Positions 17,950 through 27,172 of a DNA stretch of 64,000 nucleotides are shown piece after piece. Under the pieces are notes generated by a model. That model was not told the origin of the DNA. It saw nothing but the letters and a program-made list of their open reading frames with translations, and did no database searches. The DNA is from Mesorhizobium liriopis (GTDB lineage: Bacteria; Pseudomonadota; Alphaproteobacteria; Rhizobiales; Rhizobiaceae): positions 62,001 through 126,000 of the forward strand of contig NZ_JAMXQS010000005.1 in assembly GCF_024053505.1 (NCBI RefSeq). The letters are read 5' to 3'. The position numbers were made by a program, and so were the translations under genes. The stretch's first letter is position 1. Each line of letters starts with the position of its first letter.

Positions 17950-18861
17950 ATGGCGCACATGCCAGCCAAAGCCGGATGGTCGCGAACCACTCTCACCTTC
18001 GCCGGGTTCCTGGCACTTCCCGTCGCGCTCTTCGCTGTCTTTTTCCTCTACCCGATCGTCTCGACCTTCTACCTTTCGCTGCATGACTGGGATGGTGTCG
18101 CGCAGAACATGCGCTTCATCGGCCTGCGCAACTATTGGGTCCTAAGCGCCCAGCCCCGTTTCTATCATGCGGTGCTCAACAACATTTCCTGGCTCGTCTT
18201 CATGCTGCTCGGACCGACAGCGCTGGGGCTTCTGCTTGCAGCGGTGCTCGATCGAGGCCTGCGGGGCGAACGCGCCTTCCGCATCATATTCTTTCTGCCC
18301 TTCACCATTCCGGCGGTGGCCGTCGCGGCCATCTGGCGCTGGGTCTACGAACCCTCCAACGGCCTGCTGACGACACTGATGCGCAATGTGGGTCTGGGCG
18401 AGTTCGCGCAAAACTGGCTGGGCGATCCGGGAGTTGTGAACTTCGCGCTGATGGGCGCCGTGCTTTGGTGGACGACGGGCTTTGCATTTCTCGTCTTCTT
18501 CGCAGGCCTGCGCAACATTCCGGTCGAACTGCTGGAAGCTGCCCGCATCGAGGGTGCCACGCCCTGGCAGAGCTTCTGGCGTGTCAGCTTCCCGCTTCTT
18601 TGGCCTTCCACCATCATCGTGCTCGGCATTTCGGCCATCGATGCCATGCGCCTGTTCGATATCGTCTGGGCAACGACAAGCGGTGGCCCCGCTTACGCAT
18701 CCGAGGTTCTAGCCACGCAGATGTATGACGTCGCCTTCGGCCGCTTCGAGATGGGCCGCGCGAGCGCGATCTCCGTCTACCTTCTCCTGATCGCGGGAGT
18801 CGTGATCATGCCCTACATCGCATACATGTCGCGCCGTGTCGCCGACAGCGAGGCCGACTGA
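17950..18861 (+). CDS. Sugar ABC transporter permease (MalF type)
   Basis: 303 residues with six membrane segments, the first at LTFAGFLALPVALFAVFFLY. The EAA loop that contacts the ATPase is at LLEAARIEGATPWQSFWRVS. Typical CUT1 inner-membrane subunit; it overlaps the next permease start by 1 bp (TGATG at 18859-18863), indicating translational coupling. Start at 17950; the ATG at 17942 is in another frame. Confidence 0.92.
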   Translation: MAHMPAKAGWSRTTLTFAGFLALPVALFAVFFLYPIVSTFYLSLHDWDGVAQNMRFIGLRNYWVLSAQPRFYHAVLNNISWLVFMLLGPTALGLLLAAVLDRGLRGERAFRIIFFLPFTIPAVAVAAIWRWVYEPSNGLLTTLMRNVGLGEFAQNWLGDPGVVNFALMGAVLWWTTGFAFLVFFAGLRNIPVELLEAARIEGATPWQSFWRVSFPLLWPSTIIVLGISAIDAMRLFDIVWATTSGGPAYASEVLATQMYDVAFGRFEMGRASAISVYLLLIAGVVIMPYIAYMSRRVADSEAD

Positions 18862-19682
18862 TGAGCGCGCAGACCATCAACCGGCGCGGGCCCGTTCCCT
18901 ACACGGTCGCAATCGTCTTCGCCCTGGTCTTCGTGGCGCCCCTCGTGCTCGCCATCCTGACCTCGCTGAAATCGCCGGCCGAGATCACGCGCGTTCTCTC
19001 GGTGCCCACCGAACTGTACTGGCAGAACTATGCCACGGCCTTCGAACGAATGGGACGGAGCCTGCTCAACTCCATCCTGATCACGGCGCCGGCCGTCGTG
19101 CTGTCGATCGCAATCGGCTGCGTTGCCGCCTATCCGCTCGCCTTCATGCATGGGCGCGGCGGCCGCTTCACCTATTTCGTGCTTCTGACCGGCATGCTGG
19201 TGCCCTTCCAGATCGTGCAGATCCCGCTCTTCTTTCTGATCCGCTCGATCGGCCTTTATGACACGATCGGTGGCCTGTGGCTGGTGCACACCGCTTACGC
19301 CATCCCCTTCTGCACCTTCTTCATGCGCAACTTCTTCTCCTCTGTTCCACGCTCCATGTATGAGGCAGCTCGCATCGACGGCTGCAGCGCGGCTTCCTAC
19401 TTCTGGCGTCTGCTGCTGCCGGCATCGGCCTCCGGTCTTTCCGCACTTGCCATCATTCAGAGCCGCGCGATCTGGAACGATCTTCTCTTCGGCATGACGC
19501 TGACCAGCAGCGACAATGCCCGCCCCGCGACTGTTGCGATTGCCGGCTTCGCATCGAGCCTTCAGGTGGAATATGGGCCGCTCATGGCCGCGACCCTCGT
19601 CTCCACGGTTCCGGTCATGCTGGCATTCCTGATATTCCAGAAGTCATTCGTGCGAGGGCTTCTCGGCGGCTCGGGAAAATGA
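18861..19682 (+). CDS. Sugar ABC transporter permease (MalG type)
   Basis: 273 residues, six membrane segments, EAA motif at MYEAARIDGCSAASYFWRLL. It is the second transmembrane subunit of the CUT1 importer and pairs with the preceding protein and the ATPase at 11028-12110. Its stop overlaps the start of the next gene (ATGATG at 19679), tying transport and the following oxidoreductase pair into one operon. Confidence 0.92.
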   Translation: MSAQTINRRGPVPYTVAIVFALVFVAPLVLAILTSLKSPAEITRVLSVPTELYWQNYATAFERMGRSLLNSILITAPAVVLSIAIGCVAAYPLAFMHGRGGRFTYFVLLTGMLVPFQIVQIPLFFLIRSIGLYDTIGGLWLVHTAYAIPFCTFFMRNFFSSVPRSMYEAARIDGCSAASYFWRLLLPASASGLSALAIIQSRAIWNDLLFGMTLTSSDNARPATVAIAGFASSLQVEYGPLMAATLVSTVPVMLAFLIFQKSFVRGLLGGSGK

Positions 19683-20110
19683 TGCCATCGGCCACCTTTC
19701 TTGCCCTTCTCGACCGCATCATCCCAGTTGATGAATGGCCATCGGCGACGACTTCAGGCGTTGACCGCTTCATTCTTGCGCTCTGGCAGAGCGGAGCTGA
19801 TGGGTCGGCTGGCTCAGCAGCGGCCGGGCTTGAAGAACTCGATAAGCTCGCCAGCCATGCGGGTTACGCGAGCTTCGCTGATGCTCCCGAAATTACCCAG
19901 GACACGCTTCTGGAACAGGTCGCCGCAACGGTCTGGTTTCGGCAACTCTGCGAGCTTGCTGCCGAGGGCTATTATGCCAATCCAGGCAATGGCGCGAACC
20001 CCGATGCCATCAGTTGGCACATGATCGGCTACAAGCATGGCCTGCCGGAAGGTCCGGACGGGCCTCCCGCCAATCGATCCGAAGCCCGCATGGGCAAGCT
20101 TTGGGCATGA
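19679..20110 (+). CDS. Gluconate 2-dehydrogenase subunit 3-like protein
   Basis: 143 residues. Matches the small-subunit family of FAD-dependent membrane dehydrogenases (FLALLDRIIPVDEWPSATTS, 'GFxxL..Q..LL' equivalent QDTLLEQVA, 'YYANPGNGANPDAISWHMIG'). Typical subunit 3 proteins are longer and carry a Tat signal that exports the whole complex; this one begins directly with the domain and has no signal. The partner GMC protein therefore probably stays in the cytoplasm. Overlaps both neighbours by 4 bp. Confidence 0.85.
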   Translation: MMPSATFLALLDRIIPVDEWPSATTSGVDRFILALWQSGADGSAGSAAAGLEELDKLASHAGYASFADAPEITQDTLLEQVAATVWFRQLCELAAEGYYANPGNGANPDAISWHMIGYKHGLPEGPDGPPANRSEARMGKLWA

Positions 20111-21753
20111 GCATGGATTTCGATGCCATCGTGGTGGGTGCCGGAGCCGCAGGCGGCATTGCGGCCTGTGTCTTGGCGGAAGCAGGCAAGCGCGTTCTTC
20201 TGGTGGAACAGGGGCGCTGGCGTTCGCATGCCAACAGCGGGCACCGGGACCATCTGCGCAATCACCGGCTTCAGGCTCACGGCATCAACACTGGCCCTTA
20301 TGTCGATGGCCATCCGCGCATCTTCGTCGATGCATCGGGTGAGACGCATGTGGTGCGCCCCCATGACGACGGATATCACAACAACGCATCCACGGTTGGC
20401 AGCGGTACCTTGCTTTACGGCGGCCTGGCTTGGCGTTTCCACCCAGACGATTTCCGCCTTAAGAGCCGTTATGGAGTGCCGAAGGGCTCATCTCTGGTCG
20501 ATTGGCCGATTTCCTATGCCGAACTCGCTCCATGGTATGAGCGCGCCGAATGGGAGATCGGCGTCGCCGGACATGATGGAGACACCAATTCAGGAGCACG
20601 GACTCGCGGCTATCCCATGCCGCCGCTTCCGCCCAAGCCCTCCACCGCGAAACTCAGGGCAGGCGCCACAAATCTCGGCATCAGCACGTTCACGCCGCCG
20701 ATCCTGATCAACACGGTGCCGCGTGACGGCCGCGCCGCGTGCGTCCAGTGCGGCTCCTGTGTCGGCTTCCCTTGTCCGAGCGACGCCAAGAACGGCACGC
20801 AGAACACCGTGATTCAGCGCGCACTCGCGACGGGCCGCTGCGAGATCATGACCGGCACAGTCGCGGAGCGGATCGCAACCAATGCCCGCGGTCGCGTGGT
20901 CGGCATTGACCTGATCGACATGGGCGAAGGTAATGCCGAGATACGGCGCCGCATCACTGCCAGGGCAGTGATGCTTTCTGCAGGCGCCATCGAAAGCGCA
21001 CGCCTGCTTCTGGCTTCCGCCACAGATTCCGAACCTCATGGCCTCGGCAATAATCGTGACCTCGTCGGCCGCAACCTTCAGGGACACTATTACCCGACTG
21101 TCTTCGGGCTTTTCGAGGACGAGGTGGAGAACAGCCATGGACCCGGCGTCACGATTGCCACGACCGATTTCGTGCACGGGAACGAAGGCGTGGTTGCGGG
21201 CGCAATGCTAGCGGATGACTTCGTGATGCTGCCGGCAATCTTCTGGAAACAGGCTCTTCCGCCCGATCTCCCACGCTTTGGGTTGAAGGCCAAGCATTTC
21301 ATGCGCGACAATTATCGGCGGGTCTCTCAGATCAAGGGGCCCGTTCACGAGGTTCCGGCTCCCGACTGCCGCGTTACGCTGGATCAGACCTGCAAGGACC
21401 GATTCGGACGCTTCGTCCCGCGGCTCAGCGGTGTTGTGCATCCGGAAACATTGCGGACGGTCGCAGCCATGCATGAGAAGGCGGAGGCTTGGCTTGAGGC
21501 ATCAGGTACAATCCGGACCTGGGGTGCGTTGCCCGCTCCGCGCCTTTCTGCAGGTCAGCACCAAGCCGGCACCTGCCGCATGGGGGACGACGAAGCGATA
21601 TCGGTCACGGACCCATTCGGTCGGGTATGGGGCCACCCGAATCTGTTCGTGAGCGACGCCTCGCTTCATCCAACCAATGGGGCTTACAACCCTGTTCTCA
21701 CAATCATGGCGATGGGGTTCAGGAACAGCGATAATTTGGCAAAAATGCTCTAG
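20107..21753 (+). CDS. GMC family FAD-dependent oxidoreductase
   Basis: 548 residues from the ATG at 20107, which overlaps the previous stop (ATGA). FAD-binding AIVVGAGAAGGIAACVLAEA at residue 6. A cysteine-rich CVQCGSCVGFPCPSDAKNG near residue 215 is typical of gluconate/fructose-dehydrogenase-type GMC proteins. The C-terminal HQAGTCRMG and HPTNGAYNPVLTIMAMG carry the catalytic His/Asn positions. Predicted to oxidise an alcohol group of the imported compound. No signal peptide; subunit 3-like partner directly upstream. Electron acceptor unknown. Last gene of the operon. Confidence 0.9.
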   Translation: MSMDFDAIVVGAGAAGGIAACVLAEAGKRVLLVEQGRWRSHANSGHRDHLRNHRLQAHGINTGPYVDGHPRIFVDASGETHVVRPHDDGYHNNASTVGSGTLLYGGLAWRFHPDDFRLKSRYGVPKGSSLVDWPISYAELAPWYERAEWEIGVAGHDGDTNSGARTRGYPMPPLPPKPSTAKLRAGATNLGISTFTPPILINTVPRDGRAACVQCGSCVGFPCPSDAKNGTQNTVIQRALATGRCEIMTGTVAERIATNARGRVVGIDLIDMGEGNAEIRRRITARAVMLSAGAIESARLLLASATDSEPHGLGNNRDLVGRNLQGHYYPTVFGLFEDEVENSHGPGVTIATTDFVHGNEGVVAGAMLADDFVMLPAIFWKQALPPDLPRFGLKAKHFMRDNYRRVSQIKGPVHEVPAPDCRVTLDQTCKDRFGRFVPRLSGVVHPETLRTVAAMHEKAEAWLEASGTIRTWGALPAPRLSAGQHQAGTCRMGDDEAISVTDPFGRVWGHPNLFVSDASLHPTNGAYNPVLTIMAMGFRNSDNLAKML

Positions 21754-22068
21754 GCATCAATTGATTCACATGAACACCAAACTCAAATTCCTTACGCAGA
21801 GGTCGATATTCACCGGTCTCGGTCAGGTGCACATCATATCCTAGACAATTTACTGCCTCTCTCCACCAAGCGGCTCGTGACTGCAACGTCTTATCGCGAA
21901 TGAGATGGATGGTGTTGTGTTTTTGCGCGATGTAATACTTCGGTTTTACCGGATTAAATATTCTTAAAACGTATTTATTTTAGGGAATGAAAGGAGACTT
22001 TGACGTCGTATATCTCCGAGACCTACCTGTCTGCCTCCCATCCACTCCGGACGATAGAAACGCGTCGT
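21754..22068. other. Intergenic, AT-rich, no gene recognised
   Basis: The stretch from the GMC stop to the repeat copy has lower GC than its surroundings, especially 21900-21990, with no supported coding frame and no clear terminator. Confidence 0.4.
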
Positions 22069-22175
22069 ACCAATGGCTGCTTATAGGCGATTGTCGGAGT
22101 GGCGAAATGGCTGGAATGAGGCGCAAAGCGGAACGGCATAAGCTGGGCCGACCCCATACCGTCCGGGTTAAGGCA
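22069..22175 (+). repeat. Interspersed repeat, copy at 22.1 kb
   Basis: Full-length copy of the window's dispersed repeat: CCAATGGCTGCTTATAGGCG at the 5' side, the core GGCTGGAATGAGGCGCAAAG then CGGAACGGCATAAGCTGGGC, and ACCGTCCGGGTTAAGG at the 3' side. It lies between the 3' ends of the GMC gene and the HxlR gene. Confidence 0.7.
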
Positions 22176-22290
22176 CAAGCAACGAAAAGCTGACCTTCAT
22201 TTCCCGACCCTATCCCAGTCACTCATGGGAAGCAGCTTCGTCTGTGTAAGCAATTACCACCGCTTGGTTCATCGGCGTTCCGGCCGACTA

Positions 22291-22713
22291 TCATGGAACC
22301 GAATTCTCCTTGCCGTCGAACCGACGACGGCATTCCGCAATACGGGGCCAATTATCTCGGATCCAAGAGGTGAAGCCCTCTAGTGCTGGCAGCATACTCG
22401 CGCCCATCTCGGTCAGCTCATACTCGACGCGTGGTGGCACTTCGGGAAAGTAGTGGCGCGTCAGCAGCCCGTCACGCTCGAGGTTGCGCAGGGTGACCGT
22501 CAGCATGCGCTGCGTGATGCCCACGATGCCCGCCTTCATTTCCGAGAAGCGGAGGCGGTGCGAAGATGCCACCGCCAAGTGGCTCATGACGAGGACAGTC
22601 CATTTGTCGCCAAGGCGTGCCAGCACGCCGTTCGGGGCGCAGGGCCGGAATACAGGACCCTTCTCTGTCTCCTGATAGGGCCGTCCGTAGATCTGCCGTT
22701 CCATTTGTATCAT
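22291..22713 (-). CDS. HxlR family transcriptional regulator
   Basis: 140 residues (or 137 if the ATG at 22704 is used; that one has AGGG upstream at a poor distance). Winged-helix signature CAPNGVLARLGDKWTVLVMS, then ITQRMLTVTLRNLERDGLLT and 'VPPRVEYELTEMG', the family hallmark. The conserved Cys in PCAPNG is a possible redox sensor, as in some HxlR proteins. It is divergent from the NmrA-like gene and probably controls it. Confidence 0.88.
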   Translation of the reverse strand: MIQMERQIYGRPYQETEKGPVFRPCAPNGVLARLGDKWTVLVMSHLAVASSHRLRFSEMKAGIVGITQRMLTVTLRNLERDGLLTRHYFPEVPPRVEYELTEMGASMLPALEGFTSWIRDNWPRIAECRRRFDGKENSVP

Positions 22714-22806
22714 CCCTGTGCCCGAGGGTAGCTCGTGTGCCGTCTTCCGAGCCGAGCGGCATGAGTATAGATGGGTAACCCTCGAGACAAAGTAGGGTTC
22801 TCAATC

Positions 22807-23721
22807 ATGTCACATCGCCAGCCGATCCTCGTGTTCGGTGCCACAGGTCAGCAGGGCGGATCAGTTGTAACCGCACTCCTGAAAGCGGGGCGCCCCGTGC
22901 GGGCCATTGTGCGTGACCTAGGGTCACCGGCTACCATGGCGCTTCGCGACGCCGGCGCCGAATTGGTCGAGGGTAGCTACGCCGACCAGGCCTCGATGCA
23001 GAAAGCCATGCAGGAAGTCCATGGCGTCTTCAGCGTTCAGCCAAGTTCGCCTGGCGGCACAGTGACAGACGAGGAAGAGGTACGCTACGGCATCGCAGTC
23101 GCGGACTTGGCAGTCGAGGCGGGCGTTCGGCACCTCGTTTACAGCTCAGGCGCTGCGGTCGGCGACAAGCCAACCGGTGTCGCTCATTTCGATACGAAGA
23201 GACGCATCGAGGCGCATGTCCGCTCCCTGCCGCTTACTTGGACGATCGTTCGCCCTGCCACCTTCATGGAGATGCTGGTGATGCCGGGCTTCGGGCTGGA
23301 TAAGGACCGTTTCACCTTCTTCGTCCGGCCAGACCAGTCGATGCAGTTCATCGCCGTTGAAGATATCGGCCGGATCGTCGCTGCGGTCTTCGCCGATCCC
23401 AAGCGGTTCGGCGGGCAGACGTTCGAGATCGCGGGTGATGAGTTGACGGGGCACAAACTGGAGACGCTGTTCACCCAGGCGGCCGGCCGTCCCATTACCT
23501 ATGCCCGTTTCTCTGACGATGATTTGGCTGCCAACCTCTTTCTCTCCAAGCTGACCAACCTCTTGGATGAGGGCCCGCTTGCGGGACACGCGGATATCCA
23601 TGCCTTGCGCGAGCTTGAACCAGACCTCATACAAGTTTCCACATGGCTTACAGGTAGCGGGCGAGAAGCCTTTGCCAAGGCACTCGGCGCCAAGGGTCAT
23701 TGGGCATACAACAACGCTTGA
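22807..23721 (+). CDS. NmrA-like NAD(P)-binding protein
   Basis: 304 residues from the ATG at 22807. The Rossmann motif PILVFGATGQQGGSVVTALL (GATGxxG) starts at residue 6 and the protein lacks the classical SDR YxxxK. The middle segment 'RHLVYSSGAAVGDKPTGVAHFDTK' and 'TIVRPATFMEML' fit NmrA/QOR2-type atypical SDRs, which act as quinone reductases or redox sensors. Divergent HxlR regulator with a 93-bp gap. Confidence 0.88.
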   Translation: MSHRQPILVFGATGQQGGSVVTALLKAGRPVRAIVRDLGSPATMALRDAGAELVEGSYADQASMQKAMQEVHGVFSVQPSSPGGTVTDEEEVRYGIAVADLAVEAGVRHLVYSSGAAVGDKPTGVAHFDTKRRIEAHVRSLPLTWTIVRPATFMEMLVMPGFGLDKDRFTFFVRPDQSMQFIAVEDIGRIVAAVFADPKRFGGQTFEIAGDELTGHKLETLFTQAAGRPITYARFSDDDLAANLFLSKLTNLLDEGPLAGHADIHALRELEPDLIQVSTWLTGSGREAFAKALGAKGHWAYNNA

Positions 23722-23849
23722 GGTGACGATGGATCAGGTATTTCCGCTTCCCACTTCAATGCAGACAGAGTGCTCACATAGTGAGAGCAGAAGGGGTCGT
23801 CCGCGACGGAGCGGACGACCACGCCGATGTCAGATTTCAATATTCTGAT

Positions 23850-24003
23850 CGAGAGCTCGGGGCGGCGCGTCTCGACGTATATGCCCTTGATCTCGATGGA
23901 CGCCTGCTGGCCTGCGCCGATGCGATCGTGACGACGCAGGGCATTGAAGCCCTGCGCCGCTAGCGCCAAGCGCCGCGCTTCGGGAACGGAGAACTCCACC
24001 TTC
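23850..24003 (-). pseudogene. Remnant of a YcaQ-like winged-helix DNA glycosylase (N-terminal fragment)
   Basis: Read on the minus strand, VEFSVPEARRLALAAQGFNA resembles the N-terminal helix of YcaQ/AlkX interstrand-crosslink glycosylases. A further RHDRIGAGQQASIEI resembles the following RIGxxQxxSVNV segment. There is no start codon in place and nothing of the rest of the ~400-residue protein. The frame continues to 23721 without similarity. It abuts the 3' end of the epoxide hydrolase gene. Low-confidence assignment. Confidence 0.35.
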
Positions 24004-25141
24004 AGGAGCGCGCTCCCGACACCGTCGCGATAAAGGCGCGCAAGTCGGCCAGCATCAGGTCTGGCTCCTCCAGAGCGGCGAAATGCCCGCCCCGCGGCAT
24101 GTCGGTCCAATGCACGATGTTGTAGGTCTTCTCCGCGAACGAGCGCGGCGGCGGCAAGAACACTGGATCGGGAAAGGCCGCAACGCCGGTCGGCACTTGG
24201 ATGCGGGTGCCGGCCGGAAGCATCATCGACTTCTCAAGCCGGCTGCCGTAGTAGATCCAGGTTGCAGTCACGAACGATGCCGGCGCAATGTAGAGCATGA
24301 TGTTGGTGAGGAGTTCCTCCTCGGAAAACTTGCTCCAGATGTTGGGGTCGCCATCGGCGGTTGTCGGAAGATCGGCCCACTTGCCGAACTTTTCGAGTAT
24401 CCAGCCCGCCACTCCGACTGGGCTGTCGGCCATCGCGACGCCGAGCGTCTGCGGACGGGTCGCCTGTTCGTGAAAGTAGGCGCTCTCCCGATCGGCAATC
24501 GCGGCCCGCTGGGCGACGAAGGCCTTCTCCTCGCCAGTCGTCGGAGCGGCGTCCTCCACACGCATGGTCATCATGTTGATATGGATGCCGAGCAGAGCAT
24601 CCGGTCGATCATGCGCTGCCCAAGCCGCAATGGCGTGGCCCCAATCACCCCCTTGAATGAAATACCGCGCGTCGCCGAACAGTTGGATCATCAGCCCATG
24701 CATAAGCGCAGCAGCACGCCGCGGGCCGATTGGGCGCGTGATCGGGTTGGAGAACGCGAAGCCCGGCAGCGACGGGACGACAACATTGTGCCCGTCCGCT
24801 GCAAGCGGCTCCAGGAGCCGCTCGAACTCGAGATACGAGCCCGGCCAGCCGTGGAGAAACAGGACGGGCGGCTTGGAGCCGTCGCCCTTCACATGAACGA
24901 AATGGAGGTGCTCGCCTTCCACGTTGGCCGTGAAGTTGGGGAGTGCATTGAGGCGCCGTTCAACCGCACGCCAGTCATAGCTGTCCTGCCAATACGCGAC
25001 GAGCCGCTTGAGGTCATCAATTCCGACCCCCGCTGACCAGCCCCCCGCATCCGGCAACTGGCTAAAGTCATAAGCCTCGACCTTTGCTCTGATCGTGGCG
25101 AGCCGTTCGTCGGGTATGTTGATCGTGTAGGGTGAAATCAT
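24002..25141 (-). CDS. Epoxide hydrolase family protein
   Basis: 379 residues. The N-terminal epoxide-hydrolase lid domain (ISPYTINIPDERLATIRAKV) is followed by the alpha/beta hydrolase core. Core motifs are the oxyanion motif LFLHGWPGS, nucleophile Asp in FIQGGDWGHAIAAWAAHD, lid tyrosines (TWIYYGSR) and the catalytic His in MPRGGHFAALEEPD. Opens epoxides to diols; bacterial members often serve detoxification. No signal peptide. It stands between the NmrA and SDR/AraC modules and has no tight operon partner. Confidence 0.9.
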   Translation of the reverse strand: MISPYTINIPDERLATIRAKVEAYDFSQLPDAGGWSAGVGIDDLKRLVAYWQDSYDWRAVERRLNALPNFTANVEGEHLHFVHVKGDGSKPPVLFLHGWPGSYLEFERLLEPLAADGHNVVVPSLPGFAFSNPITRPIGPRRAAALMHGLMIQLFGDARYFIQGGDWGHAIAAWAAHDRPDALLGIHINMMTMRVEDAAPTTGEEKAFVAQRAAIADRESAYFHEQATRPQTLGVAMADSPVGVAGWILEKFGKWADLPTTADGDPNIWSKFSEEELLTNIMLYIAPASFVTATWIYYGSRLEKSMMLPAGTRIQVPTGVAAFPDPVFLPPPRSFAEKTYNIVHWTDMPRGGHFAALEEPDLMLADLRAFIATVSGARS

Positions 25142-25391
25142 GATGTTCTCCGCTTAAGCTGGGATGCGGTTCGATGGAGAGGGCGCCGAGCAATCTGCTA
25201 TCCATTTTGTCGATGGATGTTCTGAGAGCCGACGGCCGCTCGGCATAGTGCTCGGTACGTTGCCGGGGTTGAAATCGACCCTTCCGAGACCTCAACCGCC
25301 CGTAACGTCCCAAGAGCGGACGTTCAGATGCATACACCATCCCAATGGGCAGCAGTCGTGGAACCCATCGAGATAATTGGAAGCCCAAGCG

Positions 25392-26147
25392 TCAGATGGT
25401 CTGGCCGCCCGACACTTCGATACGCTGGCCGTTCACCCAACGGTTATCGGGACCCAGGAGGCTGGCCACCATGGGGCCGATGTCGTCGGGCAAGCCAACG
25501 CGGCCAAGCGCCGTCATGTTGGCAAATGCAGTGTTGTAGTCAGGAATGTCGCGCACCGCTCCGCCGAGAAAATCGGTCTCGATTGCGCCGGGAGCGACGG
25601 TGTTGGCGGTGATGCCGCGAGCACCAAGCTCCTTGGCCATATAGACCGTTAAGACCTCGATTGCCCCCTTGGCGGCCGAATAGGCCGAGAAGCCTGGGAA
25701 GGAAACGCGGGTCAGTCCGGAGGAGAAGTTCACGATGCGCCCGCCATCCGTCAGCACTGGCAGAAGCGCCTGCGTCAGAAAGAATACGCCTTTCACGTGA
25801 ACAGCGAACAGCGTGTCGAACTGCTCTTCGGTCGTCGACGCGAAGTCCGCCATCTCGCCGTGACCGGCATTGTTAACGAGATGATCCAACGTGTCGCGGC
25901 CCCAGGTGACACGCAAGGTGTTCTGAAGCGTTGCCACAAAAGTGGAAAGTGAGGCGACGTCGCCGGTGTCGAGCTGCAGTGCTACTGCTTTGCGACCGAG
26001 CGCTTCGATCTCGGCAACGACCGCCAGTGCGTCAACTTTCCCGCTGCGGTAGGTTAGGACAACATCGCCGCCATGACGTGCGATGCTGATCGCTGTGTTG
26101 CGTCCGAGGCCGCGGCTACCGCCTGTGACAAGGGAAATCGTGGTCAT
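25392..26147 (-). CDS. SDR family oxidoreductase
   Basis: 251 residues from the ATG at 26147, preceded by GGAGACATCC. Motifs: SLVTGGSRGLGRNTAISIAR, VNNAGHGEMADF, catalytic Ser in IVNFSSGLTRVSF and YSAAKGAIEVL, and a C-terminal GGQTI. Classical NADP-type SDR. Divergent from the AraC-type regulator at 26279 with a 131-bp gap that should hold both promoters. Substrate unknown. Confidence 0.9.
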   Translation of the reverse strand: MTTISLVTGGSRGLGRNTAISIARHGGDVVLTYRSGKVDALAVVAEIEALGRKAVALQLDTGDVASLSTFVATLQNTLRVTWGRDTLDHLVNNAGHGEMADFASTTEEQFDTLFAVHVKGVFFLTQALLPVLTDGGRIVNFSSGLTRVSFPGFSAYSAAKGAIEVLTVYMAKELGARGITANTVAPGAIETDFLGGAVRDIPDYNTAFANMTALGRVGLPDDIGPMVASLLGPDNRWVNGQRIEVSGGQTI

Positions 26148-26278
26148 GGATGTCTCCGGGTTGCTTGGAGCTTCCTTGTGCCGCATCTATCCCGATCCTC
26201 GTTGCGCGATCGTCCGCAAAATTTGCCTGATTGTCCAATCCGGTTGGCGCCGTCTCTTCCGATGCCTACGGTGAGCAT

Positions 26279-27172
26279 ATGCATGATACGCTTCTCTACC
26301 ATGCCCGCCGCTACGCTGACGCCCATGCTGACGTGAACGGCGTGACTGCAACATCAGTGAACGGTCTGGCGGTCCTTCGCGAAACCGCGCCGACTAGACT
26401 GCAATACGCAGTGTCGAAGCCGTTGGTCGCTTTGGTCTTGCAGGGCAACAAGCGCGTGTCGATGGGGACCAGGACACTCGACTTCGGAGCGGGCGAGTCC
26501 CTTGTTATCTCCAGCGATGTCCCAACTGTCAGCCAGATCACGGCAGCCAGCCCGATCTTGCCCTATTACTCCTTGGTCCTTGAACTCGACCCCGCGATGA
26601 TCGCAGGACTGGTCAGCCAGATGGGGGCAACGACGTTCGAGGTCCATGAACCGGTCCAGGTCGATCCAACTGGATACGAACTCGCAGATGCGGCTTGTCG
26701 GCTGCTCCGCTTGCTCGATAAGCCGGACAGCCTTTCGATATTAGGGCAACAGTTCAGCCGTGAAATGCACTACTGGCTCCTCAAAGGTCAACATGGACGG
26801 GCGATCAGGGCGCTTGGCATCAGCGACAGCCATGCCCAACGGATCGGGCGAGCCGTTGGGCTCCTGCGATCACACTATGCCGAGGCCATCAAAGTCGAAA
26901 CCTTGGCGAACGTCGCCAACATGAGCCTGTCAGCATTCCATCTGCACTTCCGGGCCATCACCTCGTTGTCGCCGCTCCAATTCCAAAAGCAGCTTCGGCT
27001 CATCGAAGCACGAAGACGCATGTTGGCGGAGGGGCACGCCGTCGCGGATGTGGCCTATGGTGTAGGCTACGAGAGCGTGTCGCAGTTCACCCGCGAGTAT
27101 GGCCGCCTGTTCGGACAACCACCGGCGCGGGAAATTCGCCAGGCACGCTTGCAGATGGAGGCAGTAGCCTGA
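26279..27172 (+). CDS. AraC-family transcriptional regulator (AraC_N type)
   Basis: 297 residues using the ATG at 26279 (MHDTLLYHARRYADAHADVN), with GGTGAG just upstream; a TTG at 26231 would add 16 residues. The N-terminal AraC_N sensor domain (PLVALVLQGNKRVSMGTRTL, 'VISSDVPTVSQI') is followed by a double HTH ending in VAYGVGYESVSQFTREYGRL. Divergently placed with the SDR gene it likely activates. Confidence 0.88.
   Translation: MHDTLLYHARRYADAHADVNGVTATSVNGLAVLRETAPTRLQYAVSKPLVALVLQGNKRVSMGTRTLDFGAGESLVISSDVPTVSQITAASPILPYYSLVLELDPAMIAGLVSQMGATTFEVHEPVQVDPTGYELADAACRLLRLLDKPDSLSILGQQFSREMHYWLLKGQHGRAIRALGISDSHAQRIGRAVGLLRSHYAEAIKVETLANVANMSLSAFHLHFRAITSLSPLQFQKQLRLIEARRRMLAEGHAVADVAYGVGYESVSQFTREYGRLFGQPPAREIRQARLQMEAVA

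Noticed and set aside
22808-22836. TGTCACA followed by CGTG, like an ECF41 promoter
   Set aside because: It is the start codon region of the NmrA-like gene itself, and the -10 element is not CGTC; chance match.
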